From positions 1 through 57,043 of the forward strand of contig JAEOTP010000064.1 in assembly GCA_016839765.1 (NCBI GenBank): a stretch of DNA of 57,043 nt, read 5' to 3'. Below, one piece after another: positions 8,726 to 17,633 of the stretch. The position numbers were made by a program, and so were the translations under genes. Within the stretch, counting starts at the first letter, position 1. Each line of letters starts with the position of its first letter. A model generated the notes under the pieces. The model had not been told where the DNA came from and did no database searches. It saw nothing but the letters and a program-made list of their open reading frames with translations. Source of the DNA: Promethearchaeota archaeon (GTDB taxonomy: Archaea > Asgardarchaeota > Lokiarchaeia > Sigyniarchaeales > SOKP01).

Positions 8726-9928
8726 TCAATCACCTTTAGATTTAGTACGAATAACTTTAACATGATTTATTATGAACTCTGAAAAATCCAAAATTTCAAT
8801 TGATGCAAGATCTTCAAAATCATTTTGAAGACAAGTGAGGTGTATATTACACTTTGGACAAGAAGTAATTAATTTTGATCCCGCTAATTTTGCTTCCTGC
8901 ATTCGCTTGTATCTTAAAGCTTTTGACTTTTCATTACAATTCATCCAAGAATTTACGCCACAGCACAAGGAATTTTCTTTATTATGTGCCATTTCATTGA
9001 ATTGATATCCTAAATACTTAAATTCTCTAAAAATTTCTCTAACTTTGTTTGTTATATTATCATTTTCTGGTAAAAATCTACTTAATCTGCAAGGATCGTG
9101 ATACGTGAATTGAATTTCTTTTTCTGATTTGTTTGGATTCTTAAATTCAATTTTTTGGCTTTTCCAATTCTCATAAATATAGTCAATAATGTGCTTTACT
9201 TCAAAATTTTCATCAAATTCATCAAAAATATTCGCATAATCAATCTTAAATGTTCTGTAGCACTCTGCGCAGGCAGTAACAATAGTTCTTACTCCTGCAT
9301 TCTTGAATTTTTCAAGATTTTTTTTTGCTAGTTTTATAAATGTCTTTAATTTTCCTTGTCCCCAATAAATATCATGTCCACAGCAGATTTCTTCTTTAAA
9401 AACCACTATAGGTTTTTTTTCAATTTGGTATATTAATTTTAATGTGCTAATAGCAATAGAGTTTAAATTTTCAAATTCATAATTGAAGAATGGCAAACAG
9501 CCCACATAATATAAAATGTCGCCCTTATCTGATATCTTGCAATTTTTAGGAATCCAATCCATATTTCTATCAGGATTAATATATGGACGACTCATTATTT
9601 CAGAAATTGTAGTGTATATGCCTTTATGTGCCACAAATTCATCAGAACTTTGATTTTTCTCATGCCTCATTTTATAACGAGCCATCCTTACAATATCAGC
9701 AAAATTAATTTTTACTGGACAATCCTTAAGGCATTGATTACATGTTAAACAATCCCATAATTCTCCACTTTCCAATACTTTATTTTCAAAGCCTTCTAAA
9801 ATTAATTGAATTATTTTACTTGGTGTATATTTTTGAACTTTACTTAGTTGGCATACACCACTACATCTTCCACATTGATAACACTTCTTTAATAAATTTC
9901 TTAATTCTGGTTCGTATATTTTCTCCAA
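8726..9928 (-). CDS. HdrD-like (HdrC-HdrB fusion) iron-sulfur protein with two CCG domains
   Basis: The N-terminus has two HdrC-type [4Fe-4S] motifs: CYQCGRCSGVC (about 16-26) and CLTCNQCLKDC (about 60-70). Two CCG domains follow. The first is built from YYVGC, EICCG and ACAEC; the second from YHDPCR, SLCCG and CPKC. Such domains bind the unusual clusters of HdrB/HdrD that reduce disulfides, though related proteins use other substrates. The 400-residue length fits an HdrD-like protein. The call uses a TTG start. A GAGGAG site lies about 28 bases upstream and no ATG is available in frame, so the exact start is uncertain. The gene ends in TGA, with the HdrA ATG nine bases beyond. This shows ordinary TGA termination next to the Sec genes. 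Confidence 0.85.
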   Translation of the reverse strand: MEKIYEPELRNLLKKCYQCGRCSGVCQLSKVQKYTPSKIIQLILEGFENKVLESGELWDCLTCNQCLKDCPVKINFADIVRMARYKMRHEKNQSSDEFVAHKGIYTTISEIMSRPYINPDRNMDWIPKNCKISDKGDILYYVGCLPFFNYEFENLNSIAISTLKLIYQIEKKPIVVFKEEICCGHDIYWGQGKLKTFIKLAKKNLEKFKNAGVRTIVTACAECYRTFKIDYANIFDEFDENFEVKHIIDYIYENWKSQKIEFKNPNKSEKEIQFTYHDPCRLSRFLPENDNITNKVREIFREFKYLGYQFNEMAHNKENSLCCGVNSWMNCNEKSKALRYKRMQEAKLAGSKLITSCPKCNIHLTCLQNDFEDLASIEILDFSEFIINHVKVIRTKSKGD

Positions 9929-10001
9929 ATAATCATATGCATCTGTGAAAAGTTTTCTCCTCTCTATATCTCTTTTTGATTCGGTTATGGTTTTCTCCTC
10001 T

Positions 10002-11114
10002 TTAGAGTATATTTTTCATAAATTCTTCTCGACGTTTAACCTTCGATTCTGAATATTGAGTTATCAATTTTATCATTTTATCCTTTTGAACTTCATCAAG
10101 ATCTACTGCTCTGATTACCCCCGCGTCTAGAGCTTTTTTCAACACGTCTATTCCTTTTTTAGTTCGCGGGATTACAGTAGTGTATTTATCTTGTGAACCT
10201 AATCCCCCAAAAGAAATATCAGCATAAATGTTTGTGAAATCACTGCAAGCATTACATGCAGGGCGCATATAGTCTTTTAAGTGATTAAAAGGAATATGAA
10301 TAATTTTTTCACCAGTTCCCATATCCTTTAACTTGAATATAACATCTTCTTTAATATTTATTTTTTCGAGATCTCTAAATTTTATATTAAAATCTTTTTC
10401 AAATTTTTCTATTTGAAATTTCTCAAAGAAGAAATTTTCATAACAGAATAAGCCTAAGCAGATTTCTATATTTTCTGATGGGGTTACCCCTAAATCTTGC
10501 ATGCACCTAATCGTGTAAAGTTGGCACGGAGTTCCTACAACCGCCAATTTCTTAAATTTATAGTGATTTAATTTGGGGATAGAATGAGTATACGTACAGA
10601 ATTTTTGGATTTCATCAAGCTGGGGAGATATATCTAATTTAGCTCCTGAAGCTTTTATTAAATCATATTTACTGTCAGCGAAAGTTGCTTCTCTTGAAAA
10701 AGGAGCATCAGTTTTTGAAACAATAGAGCCATCAATTAACCTTTTTTCAATTAAAAAATTTATAATAGAATTTACTACTCCTCCATCAGTTCCATAATCT
10801 AGAAAATCCTTATCCGTTGCTTGACATGAATAAATATTCTCGTAATATCCAATTGGCGTTGACGAAAATCCTGCAAATTTATAGGTTTGATTAAGTTCAT
10901 TATCTAGAACATGAGTTTGTGGGCAAATATAATAACAAATCCCACACTCAAGACATTTATCTTTATTAATATATTCAGGAGGTTTATATGGATCTTTTAA
11001 TCCAATCACATCATATTCAGCTGAACTACAAAAACTTACACATCCACCACATTCTTGGCAGATACCTTTTTCGTGAACCTCCTCAATAAGATCCTGGAAT
11101 GTTTTAGAATCCAT
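10002..11114 (-). CDS. FrhB/FdhB-family flavin-iron-sulfur oxidoreductase subunit
   Basis: FrhB-family proteins bind FAD and a [4Fe-4S] cluster and exchange electrons with F420 or, in other members, with other carriers. Two ferredoxin motifs lie at the N-terminus: CQECGGCVSFC (about 19-29) and CLECGICYYIC (about 54-64). They are followed by family motifs DGGVVNSI, KASGAK, VVGTPCQ and ACNACSDFTNIYADIS, and by the SFGGLGS loop. The 370-residue length is typical. It lies 14 bases after a second FrhB-like gene and upstream of the HdrD-like gene, all on the minus strand. It is therefore probably an electron-input or output subunit of the Hdr complex. The true electron carrier cannot be read from the sequence. 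Confidence 0.85.
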   Translation of the reverse strand: MDSKTFQDLIEEVHEKGICQECGGCVSFCSSAEYDVIGLKDPYKPPEYINKDKCLECGICYYICPQTHVLDNELNQTYKFAGFSSTPIGYYENIYSCQATDKDFLDYGTDGGVVNSIINFLIEKRLIDGSIVSKTDAPFSREATFADSKYDLIKASGAKLDISPQLDEIQKFCTYTHSIPKLNHYKFKKLAVVGTPCQLYTIRCMQDLGVTPSENIEICLGLFCYENFFFEKFQIEKFEKDFNIKFRDLEKINIKEDVIFKLKDMGTGEKIIHIPFNHLKDYMRPACNACSDFTNIYADISFGGLGSQDKYTTVIPRTKKGIDVLKKALDAGVIRAVDLDEVQKDKMIKLITQYSESKVKRREEFMKNIL

Positions 11115-11128
11115 AATTATTAAATTTT

Positions 11129-12631
11129 TTATTCTTTTTGTGTTTCTAATATAATAGGTTTACATTTTTTTCTTTTGGATATAGCTATCCTCTCAACAAG
11201 ACCTTGTCCTGGTTTAACTTCCTTCAAATTTTGGTATTCTATCAAGCCAGCATCAACCGCTCCTTTAAAAATTTCTTCTCCTTCTTTTGAACGTGTGATT
11301 ACAGAAGAATAACCACTTTGTGAGCCAATGGAGCCTACTGAAATATCTGCATAGTCTGAGGTTAGATCCTCACAGTAATGACAATTATCTCGTGCATACG
11401 ATTGAACTTCTTTCAAATCTACTGCCAATTCTTCACCTGATTTTAAAGTTATTATGAACTTACCCTTATCTATGTTCATCTTTGTTAATTCATTAATATC
11501 TTGGTTAAATTTATCTTTCGCCAATTTAATGATATCCAAGTAAGAAAATGACTCCATACAAAACAAGCCAACTTTATATTTAATATTTTTAAAGAACGGG
11601 AGTCCACTTGGGAATAGGGTTCCCTTTTCAATAGCTTTCATCATACAAGGAACGCCTACGATTGCAATCTTATTATATTTCTTTGCTTGATCTATAATTT
11701 TTAATGAGGGCGCATTGGCATATTTTGTACCCCCTGTTTTATATAAATCTTTTACATCATCTATTATAATTGGTTCTGGTCTCCATAAATCACTTGAATG
11801 TTGTACTGCTATTATCGCATCTACTAATTTATTCTCTAATAAGTACTCTAATAAAGATGTTACAATACCTCCATCTTGACGCACTTTCTTTATTTCATCT
11901 TTAGTTGTTGTTCCCGTATATGCATTAATATAACCCCCTATTTTTTCAGAGTAAGTCAGTGATTTATCTAGTTTTTTGATACTTTGATAAGCTTGATCAA
12001 TAGAAAAGGAGCGAGGACATACTGTAAAACATAAACCGCATTTCATACAAATATTATCATCGATTTCAAGATTATCTGCTGTTACTTCTATTGCATTTAC
12101 TGGACATACAGAAGAACACCACCCACAATAACAACAGACTCCTGAATCGAATACTATTGAAACTGGTTCAAAATAATGTTCAGTAAAATCATGCGGCACC
12201 TCTTTTACTTGATATCTATAGAAATATTCCTTTTCTTCGACTTCTTTTTCTTCCCCCTTTATTTTTTTTATTACCGTTTTTGTTTTAATTTCGACTTGTT
12301 CTTCAACGTATCCTTGCTCCTTTAAATAAATAACGTCTCGGATTACATTTTCAGCTAGAAAAGCTTTAATACTTTTAGTGATTTCTTCTAAAAATAATGG
12401 TTTTTTACCTCTTAGTTGATCCAAGACTATTTTGCGTTCAGTTTCTGCATCTATCATAGTATCTAGAATTTCATAGAATTCTTGCTCAGAATATTTCCCA
12501 GTTTTTAATATTTCTTCTTTTGCTTCAAAAAATGCTCTAACTTGAAAATTTTCAGAAGCTTTATATGTTGCTTCTAATAATTCCTTAGGAGAAATTCCAC
12601 TAAACAATTTATTATTTACTATTTGAACCAT
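11129..12631 (-). CDS. FrhB-family subunit with about 160-residue helical N-terminal extension
   Basis: The C-terminal 340 residues are FrhB-like. They have two [4Fe-4S] motifs (CCYCGWCSSVC, about 166-176, and CMKCGLCFTVC), then DGGIVTSLLEYL, the GGTKYA loop, GVPCMMKAI and CHYCEDLTSDYADISVGS. The first 160 residues are predicted largely helical and charged (KIKGEEKEVEEKEYFYRY region). They do not belong to the standard family and may be a docking segment. It begins 112 bases after the Sec-containing MvhD and is followed closely by the second FrhB gene. It may link the Sec pair to the Cys-type Hdr operon in one transcript. The ATG start is unambiguous. Confidence 0.85.
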   Translation of the reverse strand: MVQIVNNKLFSGISPKELLEATYKASENFQVRAFFEAKEEILKTGKYSEQEFYEILDTMIDAETERKIVLDQLRGKKPLFLEEITKSIKAFLAENVIRDVIYLKEQGYVEEQVEIKTKTVIKKIKGEEKEVEEKEYFYRYQVKEVPHDFTEHYFEPVSIVFDSGVCCYCGWCSSVCPVNAIEVTADNLEIDDNICMKCGLCFTVCPRSFSIDQAYQSIKKLDKSLTYSEKIGGYINAYTGTTTKDEIKKVRQDGGIVTSLLEYLLENKLVDAIIAVQHSSDLWRPEPIIIDDVKDLYKTGGTKYANAPSLKIIDQAKKYNKIAIVGVPCMMKAIEKGTLFPSGLPFFKNIKYKVGLFCMESFSYLDIIKLAKDKFNQDINELTKMNIDKGKFIITLKSGEELAVDLKEVQSYARDNCHYCEDLTSDYADISVGSIGSQSGYSSVITRSKEGEEIFKGAVDAGLIEYQNLKEVKPGQGLVERIAISKRKKCKPIILETQKE

Positions 12632-12691
12632 ATTTCAATCCATTTCTATCCTTAACTAAAAAATTCAAATTTATTATTAATTAATTTAAAA

Positions 12692-12720
12692 ACCCCCCCT
12701 TTGCAAGGTAAGTCACCTTA
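12692..12720 (-). ncRNA. Candidate structured 3'-UTR element (possible SECIS) after the Sec-type mvhD
   Basis: In the 112-base gap between the two-Sec MvhD gene and the next gene lies the only GC-rich patch, with seven G in a row on the transcript strand. As RNA, 12713 to 12692 can fold into a 9-pair imperfect stem closed by a GCAA tetraloop. An alternative uses the UAAGGU and ACCUUG arms (12720-12704). Archaeal SECIS elements usually lie in 3' UTRs, so the place is right. I could not identify the kink-turn (AUGA/GA) core reported for Lokiarchaeal elements, so this stays a candidate only. Confidence 0.3.
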
Positions 12721-12743
12721 AAACTAAAATTTTATTTTAAGAT

Positions 12744-13202
12744 TCATTCTACGGGAGTAGTTACTACTTTCTTTTTAATAGATTTCATATCCATGGTATT
12801 AATCGGATTTGGTCCCGCCCGCCTTATTTTTTCAAGAGCGTCTTCAACGCTTTTAACTAGTTTTTCAGATTCTGCACCGCTTAACCAGTACATGTTGACT
12901 CTTTGACTTCCAAACCCTCGAGATTCTAAAATTCTATTTGCCAAATCTACATGTCTTTGGGCTGTATAATTACCATTTTTAAATTGACATTCATCAGGTC
13001 TTCATCCAACAACCATAACACCATCAGCTCCAGATTTGATAGTATATAAAATATGTTTCACATCAATCCTTCCAGTACACTTAACTTTGATGATTTTTAC
13101 TGATGGTGTATACTTTAAACGAGAAACTCCAGCCAAATCAGCAGCACTATAACCTCACTTTAAACAAGCAAACATAATTATTTTATAGTTATAACCTTCC
13201 AT
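12744..13202 (-). CDS. vhuD: MvhD/VhuD-type selenoprotein with two in-frame TGA (Sec16, Sec67)
   Basis: Read from an ATG at 13202 with GGAGG upstream, the frame gives a 152-residue MvhD-type electron-transfer protein. Two TGA codons interrupt it, at 13155-13157 (codon 16) and 13002-13004 (codon 67). The contexts are ACLKUGYSAADLAGVSR and GURPDECQF. The Cys paralog at 5172-5609 has CCNWCSYAGADLAGVSR and GCHIGDCHY, so each TGA aligns to a cysteine. VhuD is a known archaeal selenoprotein family. The remaining thiols C13, C42 (CTGR) and C72 are kept. It starts 8 bases after the Sec-containing HdrA and is surely in its operon. The final stop is also TGA (12744-12746), and readthrough there would add only three residues after the recoded codon. 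Sec insertion is inferred, not seen. Confidence 0.88.
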
Positions 13203-13210
13203 TTTGATGT

Positions 13211-15151
13211 TTAACCTCCTTCTAGTAATCCATCTATCTCAGCATATAATTGATAATCACGGTAATAACGAATATCAATAGCTTGTGTAGGACAACAGGT
13301 TGCACATATCCCGCATCCATCGCAATTTATTTCATCAACAACAGCGCCTTCCTCATCGACTATTTTAATAGCCATCTTAGGACATTCTTTTTCACATCTT
13401 CTGCATGAGATACAAAACTCATTATCTACTTCAGCAGTAATAAGCTCAATATCTATCTCTCCTGGGGCTGTTAATTCAGCGACTTTACTCGCTGCTGCTC
13501 TTGCTTGGGATACGGAATAGGCAATGTCCTTAGGACCTTGAGCAAAGCCCGCAATAAAGATACCTTTTGTTTTAGTTTCTTGCGGCATTAAGCCAAAGTG
13601 GGATTCAGTTAGAAATCCATTTCTGTCAGCATCCAAATTTAAGACTTTTACAATTCGTTGTGTTCCTTCAGAAGGTAATGCTGCGGTAGATAACACTACT
13701 AGATCAGCATCTATTTTAATGATTTCATCAGTTAAAGAAGAGTAAACTCTAATTTTAATGTCTTTACTCTCAGGGTCTTCTGAAAATTCACCAACTTTAC
13801 CGCGAATCATCTTAATATCGGAGTCTTTAGCACGCTGATAATATTCTTCGAAACCTTTTTCATTAGTTCTTATATCAATATAGCATATAGTAATATTTGC
13901 GTCTGGAAATTCTTCTTTAAGTAATTTTCCATTCTTTAATGCTAACATACAACAAACACCGCTACAATATGGTCGTTCTGAGTCTCTACTACCGACACAT
14001 TGGATAAAAACGATTTCTTTTGGTTTTTTATTGTCTGATAGGCGCCTTACATGTCCCTCTAAAGGTCCGTTTGGTGCTAGTATTCTTTCTAATTGAGCTT
14101 GAGTTATTACATTTTCGAACTCACCATAACCATATTCACCAAAAGGTTCATAAATATCCCACCCCGTTGCTATGATTATTGTGCCAACTTTAAATTTTAC
14201 CTCTTTAGGTACTTGACTGAAATCTATAGCATCTAATTCACAAGCTTCTATACAGCTAAAACATTCAACGCATGAATCCCTGTTTACATCATACAAAAAT
14301 GGTACTGCTTGACCGAATGCAATATCTATGGCCTTACGAGCGCCCAAATATTCATCAAAATAGTTAGAAGTATAAACGGGACAAACTTCAGCACAAGCTC
14401 CACATCCATTGCAATCTTCATTGATGTATCTTGGTTTCATCTTAACTATTATATTATAATTACCAACATATCCAGAAACCTCTTTTACTTCACTAAAACT
14501 TAGAATCTCTATATTTTCATTTCGATTGACATCTAGCATTTTTGGACCACAGATTCATATAGCACAGTCATCAGTGGGAAATGTCCGGTCTAATTGTGCC
14601 ATTCTACCTCCAATAGTTGTTTTACTATCTACAAGATAAACCTTAATACCTTGATTAGCAAGATCTAAAGCAGCATTCATCCCTGCTATTCCTCCACCCA
14701 CTACCAGTGTAGCTTTTTCAACAGGAACAGTTTTAATTGGCACTATTTCAAGTTGTTTTGCTCGCTCAATCCCACTTTTTACTAAGATTTTAGCTTTGTC
14801 TAAAGCTTCTTCATTCTTTTCTGTACACCAAGAACAATGTTCTCGAACATTAACCATCTGAAAATAGTATGGATTTAAATCGGTTTTGGCGATTGAATCT
14901 CTATAAATCGGTTCGTGAGTACGAGGAGTTCAAGCAGAAGCTACAATACGATTTAATTTCTTCTCTTTGATGTCTTCAATAATCTCGTTTTGACCGCTTT
15001 CTGTTCATAGGAAACTGTGCTGTTTCGAGACAATTACTCCATCGAGTTTTTTAGCAAATTCTACTAGCTTATTGCAATCAACTTTGCCACGAATATTAAT
15101 ACCTCATTGACAAGCATAGTATCCAATCCGATGCATATCAGATTCTTCCAT
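13211..15151 (-). CDS. hdrA: HdrA selenoprotein with four in-frame TGA (Sec16, 49, 74, 199)
   Basis: From an ATG at 15151 to TAA at 13211-13213 the frame encodes a 646-residue, standard-length HdrA. Four TGA codons interrupt it: 15104-15106, 15005-15007, 14930-14932 and 14555-14557. Their contexts are ACQUGINI, SFLUTESGQ, VASAUTPRTHE and DDCAIUICGPKM. The fusion HdrA at 5631-8717 has CHCGINI, YSCSSDSQ, VASCTPRTHE and DCSLCILAPKM, so all four replace conserved Cys ligands. The first three lie in the N-terminal cluster domain and the fourth beside the FAD. The FAD loop GGGIAG is at about 152-157. A ferredoxin insert (CNGCGACAEVC, 247-257) and two C-terminal [4Fe-4S] motifs follow, all with Cys. 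HdrA is a known selenoprotein family in methanogens and Lokiarchaeota. No frameshift is needed to join the pieces. It is the first gene of its operon. Confidence 0.9.
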
Positions 15152-15228
15152 CTTTTTTTACACATCCACCTCTAATTTGACAATTTTGTATAGTTCTTTT
15201 CCTATAGTTTTTGTTTCTTAATTATGAT

Positions 15229-15268
15229 CAATTTCCGATATTGAAAATTGATTTATTATCGAGAATTG
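15229..15268 (-). promoter_or_regulatory. Inverted repeat (12-base arms, two mismatched positions) upstream of Sec-type hdrA
   Basis: The left arm CAATTTCCGATA (15229-15240) and right arm TATCGAGAATTG (15257-15268) form two perfect 5-bp stems, separated by a 2x2 internal loop and closed by 16 bases. The dyad lies 78-117 bases upstream of the HdrA start. It may be an operator or a structured 5' leader. The rest of the 15152-15582 gap is AT-rich, with a TATA-like AAATTTATAT near 15490 pointing to the plus-strand gene at 15583. Confidence 0.35.
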
Positions 15269-15582
15269 GCTTTTTTTTCATTCTTTTTTAACTTTTATGT
15301 TATTTATACTTAAATAATTTGTTATTTTCCAGTATAATAAAATTCTGATAATTTAATTACTAAAATAGGTAATTTTATCCCATTTCGAAAAATTTACTCA
15401 ATTTAATTGAGGAATTTAATAATCTAATACTAAAAAATAATTGGATTTAATAAAATAAGGTTTCAAAAATCACTGTATTTTAAAAAGAAAAATTTATATC
15501 CTTATTCGACATGAATGTATAATAATATAGAATCAATAGGGTTTCACTTGAAACCTAAAATTTAATTGTTAATAAAAATGAT

Positions 15583-16257
15583 GTGATATTCTTGACTATT
15601 ATCTTCAATTATTACCAATATCTCTCGTATTATGCGCTTATTCATTTTACAATCCCGTCCATAATTACAACCATTTTTACTGTAATTTTAAATGTTTTTA
15701 TTTTGATTTCCAGTAAGGCTTTACGTGAAGAGATTAAAAAGACGAGTCTTTTAAAGAGTGCTGCGATTATAAACATTATTTTTAGCATCTTGCTATTAAT
15801 ATTTCCATCGATCGCATATTCAACTCTAACCGAAATAGAGAAAATAATTGTAATTAGTTATATGATATTTCTTGCATTGATTGGAACCTTACCATTTTTT
15901 ATAACGTATGGACTCTTTTTTTTCCTTTTCGGCAAAGCTAACCAAGAAAGATATAATAGGTTTCTAAAAATTGCTGGGATTCTCTGGATGGTATCTTTCG
16001 GATTTTATTTACTAATTCTAAACGGTTTATTAGGCGGTATCATATACATCTTCACGGGATATCCACCAACCCTTGTAATAACTAATTTTACTAGAATTAT
16101 TTTTACTATTATTGAATTGAATGGTTTTGTGTTGCTAATGATCCATGGCATTAAAAATAATAATAAGAATCTAATGATAGCAGGTATATTAAGACTTGTT
16201 GCTTTTACTACAGTAATCTTTTATAATCTATTCGTGAATTACCTCCCATTGCCCTAA
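15583..16257 (+). CDS. Multi-pass membrane protein of unknown function
   Basis: The 224-residue protein is almost entirely hydrophobic, with about six or seven predicted membrane spans broken by short loops (for example SSKALREEIKKTS after the second span). I recognise no family motif. The start is GTG at 15583; the overlapping ATGs at 15576-15582 are out of frame. A TATA-like AAATTTATAT about 90 bases upstream may be its promoter. It is transcribed away from the Sec-hdrA operon, so it need not share its regulation. Confidence 0.6.
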   Translation: MIFLTIIFNYYQYLSYYALIHFTIPSIITTIFTVILNVFILISSKALREEIKKTSLLKSAAIINIIFSILLLIFPSIAYSTLTEIEKIIVISYMIFLALIGTLPFFITYGLFFFLFGKANQERYNRFLKIAGILWMVSFGFYLLILNGLLGGIIYIFTGYPPTLVITNFTRIIFTIIELNGFVLLMIHGIKNNNKNLMIAGILRLVAFTTVIFYNLFVNYLPLP

Positions 16258-16349
16258 ATTTAAAAATACAAATACCTCTAAATTTTTTTTCCTTTTAGTT
16301 AACTGCTCTCTAATGAATATAATTTGATGCTCTCACTTTTATAGATTGA

Positions 16350-17468
16350 TTATCTCTCAAGGATAATTTTTCCTTGTAGTTCTTCAATAAGATTTTCTAA
16401 GTTTCTAATTTTATCTTCAAGTGTATCAATTTTTTTGAAATTATTCGAAATTATCTTTCTTATTAATTTATTTTCTGAAACTGTAAAAGCACCTGTCTTC
16501 TTTTTAAAGAATTTAAATCTGCGGTAAGCATATGATCGTTTCAACAGGTTTAAGCGAACCGCCCATTTTGCCATAGGCATAAAATATTTCTTGGATCCAA
16601 TTTTTTTCCTTACTTCATTATAATAATCTGTAAGAGTGTGTCTTTGGTAAGTTAAGAGTTGCTGAGACTTTTTAGTATCCATAAAGCCACAATGAAAATC
16701 CTTCTGTTCAAACGCATGTTCAGGTAAAAAATTCCTACCTAACCCAAAAATTTCCATCATATTGTTAAGGTACTCTTTATACGTAGTCCTACATTGTTCT
16801 CCTCCAGCAATAAGAAAGGTTTTGCCCCATAGCTCATCACATTCGATTGCATTTACCAATGCATAGCCAACATCTTTTGTATCACATATCTCAATGCAAG
16901 TATCTAATGGCATATGAAACATTAAAGGATCCATTTTTAATTTTTTGATCGAAGTGATATAAGTTAATCGAAAGATTGAGAACCTTATTCCCGATTCTCG
17001 AATTAAATTTTCTGCTCTAATTTTTGTAAGCGCATAATAATCTCCTCTGCTTGGTTTTAAAGGATCACCAACCTTAATCAGAGGATTTTCTAGACGATCC
17101 CCATATACGGCTATTGATGATGTAAAAATTAATTTTGGCTTACTTTTTTTCTTTTTAATGGCATTTATTATATTTGAGGTCCCTCCAATATTAACTGCTT
17201 CAGCTAAGTCTGGATTGGTATCTGCTAATGGAGGAATGATGGCAGCTAAATGAATAACAACATCTTGCCCCTCAACAGCTTTTTTTACATCATCATAATT
17301 CCTGAGATCTCCCCAAATAATCTCAAGGTTGCTTTTGTATTTTTTAGCAATTTTTCTATTATTTTTATTATATATTTCGATAATTCTTACTTTATGATTT
17401 CTTTTTATTAATTCATCTATTGTACTCAAGCCAACATTTCCAAAGGCTCCAGTTACTAATATATTCAA
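16350..17468 (-). CDS. NAD-dependent epimerase/dehydratase (extended SDR)
   Basis: This extended short-chain dehydrogenase probably acts on a sugar nucleotide or similar polar substrate in the cytoplasm. The N-terminal NAD loop is VTGAFGNVG (residues 5-13). It is followed by WGDLRN, HLAAIIPP, FTSSIAVYG (catalytic Ser region) and the YYALTK catalytic Tyr-x3-Lys. The family's usual 310-330 residues are exceeded by a basic C-terminal tail (RLNLLKRSYAYRRFKFFKKK) and a final coiled-coil-like helix. The tail could contact a membrane or a partner. It stands alone on the minus strand, and no sugar-nucleotide pathway neighbours are present. Confidence 0.85.
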   Translation of the reverse strand: MNILVTGAFGNVGLSTIDELIKRNHKVRIIEIYNKNNRKIAKKYKSNLEIIWGDLRNYDDVKKAVEGQDVVIHLAAIIPPLADTNPDLAEAVNIGGTSNIINAIKKKKSKPKLIFTSSIAVYGDRLENPLIKVGDPLKPSRGDYYALTKIRAENLIRESGIRFSIFRLTYITSIKKLKMDPLMFHMPLDTCIEICDTKDVGYALVNAIECDELWGKTFLIAGGEQCRTTYKEYLNNMMEIFGLGRNFLPEHAFEQKDFHCGFMDTKKSQQLLTYQRHTLTDYYNEVRKKIGSKKYFMPMAKWAVRLNLLKRSYAYRRFKFFKKKTGAFTVSENKLIRKIISNNFKKIDTLEDKIRNLENLIEELQGKIILER

Positions 17469-17633
17469 ATAAAACTCCTCCTTTTCATTATTATTTTTAC
17501 TTCAAGTTCTAAACCATTACAAAACCCCTACTATAATAAAATGAATATTGACTAAAGAGTTAAATGGTAGTGATCGCAACTTATAAGAATTATTATTAAT
17601 TAGTGATAATTAAAAGCAGAGTTCTGACGAGAG

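Noticed and set aside
12692-12713. The G-rich stem as a confident SECIS
   Set aside because: The kink-turn core could not be found, so it is kept only as a candidate.
13211-15151. TGA read as tryptophan (reassigned code) in the HdrA/MvhD region
   Set aside because: All six sites align with Cys, not Trp, in paralogs. TGA also ends other genes here normally (8726-8728, 18341-18343), and TGG is used for Trp throughout.
13211-15151. Frameshift or sequencing-error explanation for the broken HdrA
   Set aside because: The frame is the same across all four TGA codons, no TAA or TAG occurs, and each site aligns with a conserved Cys.
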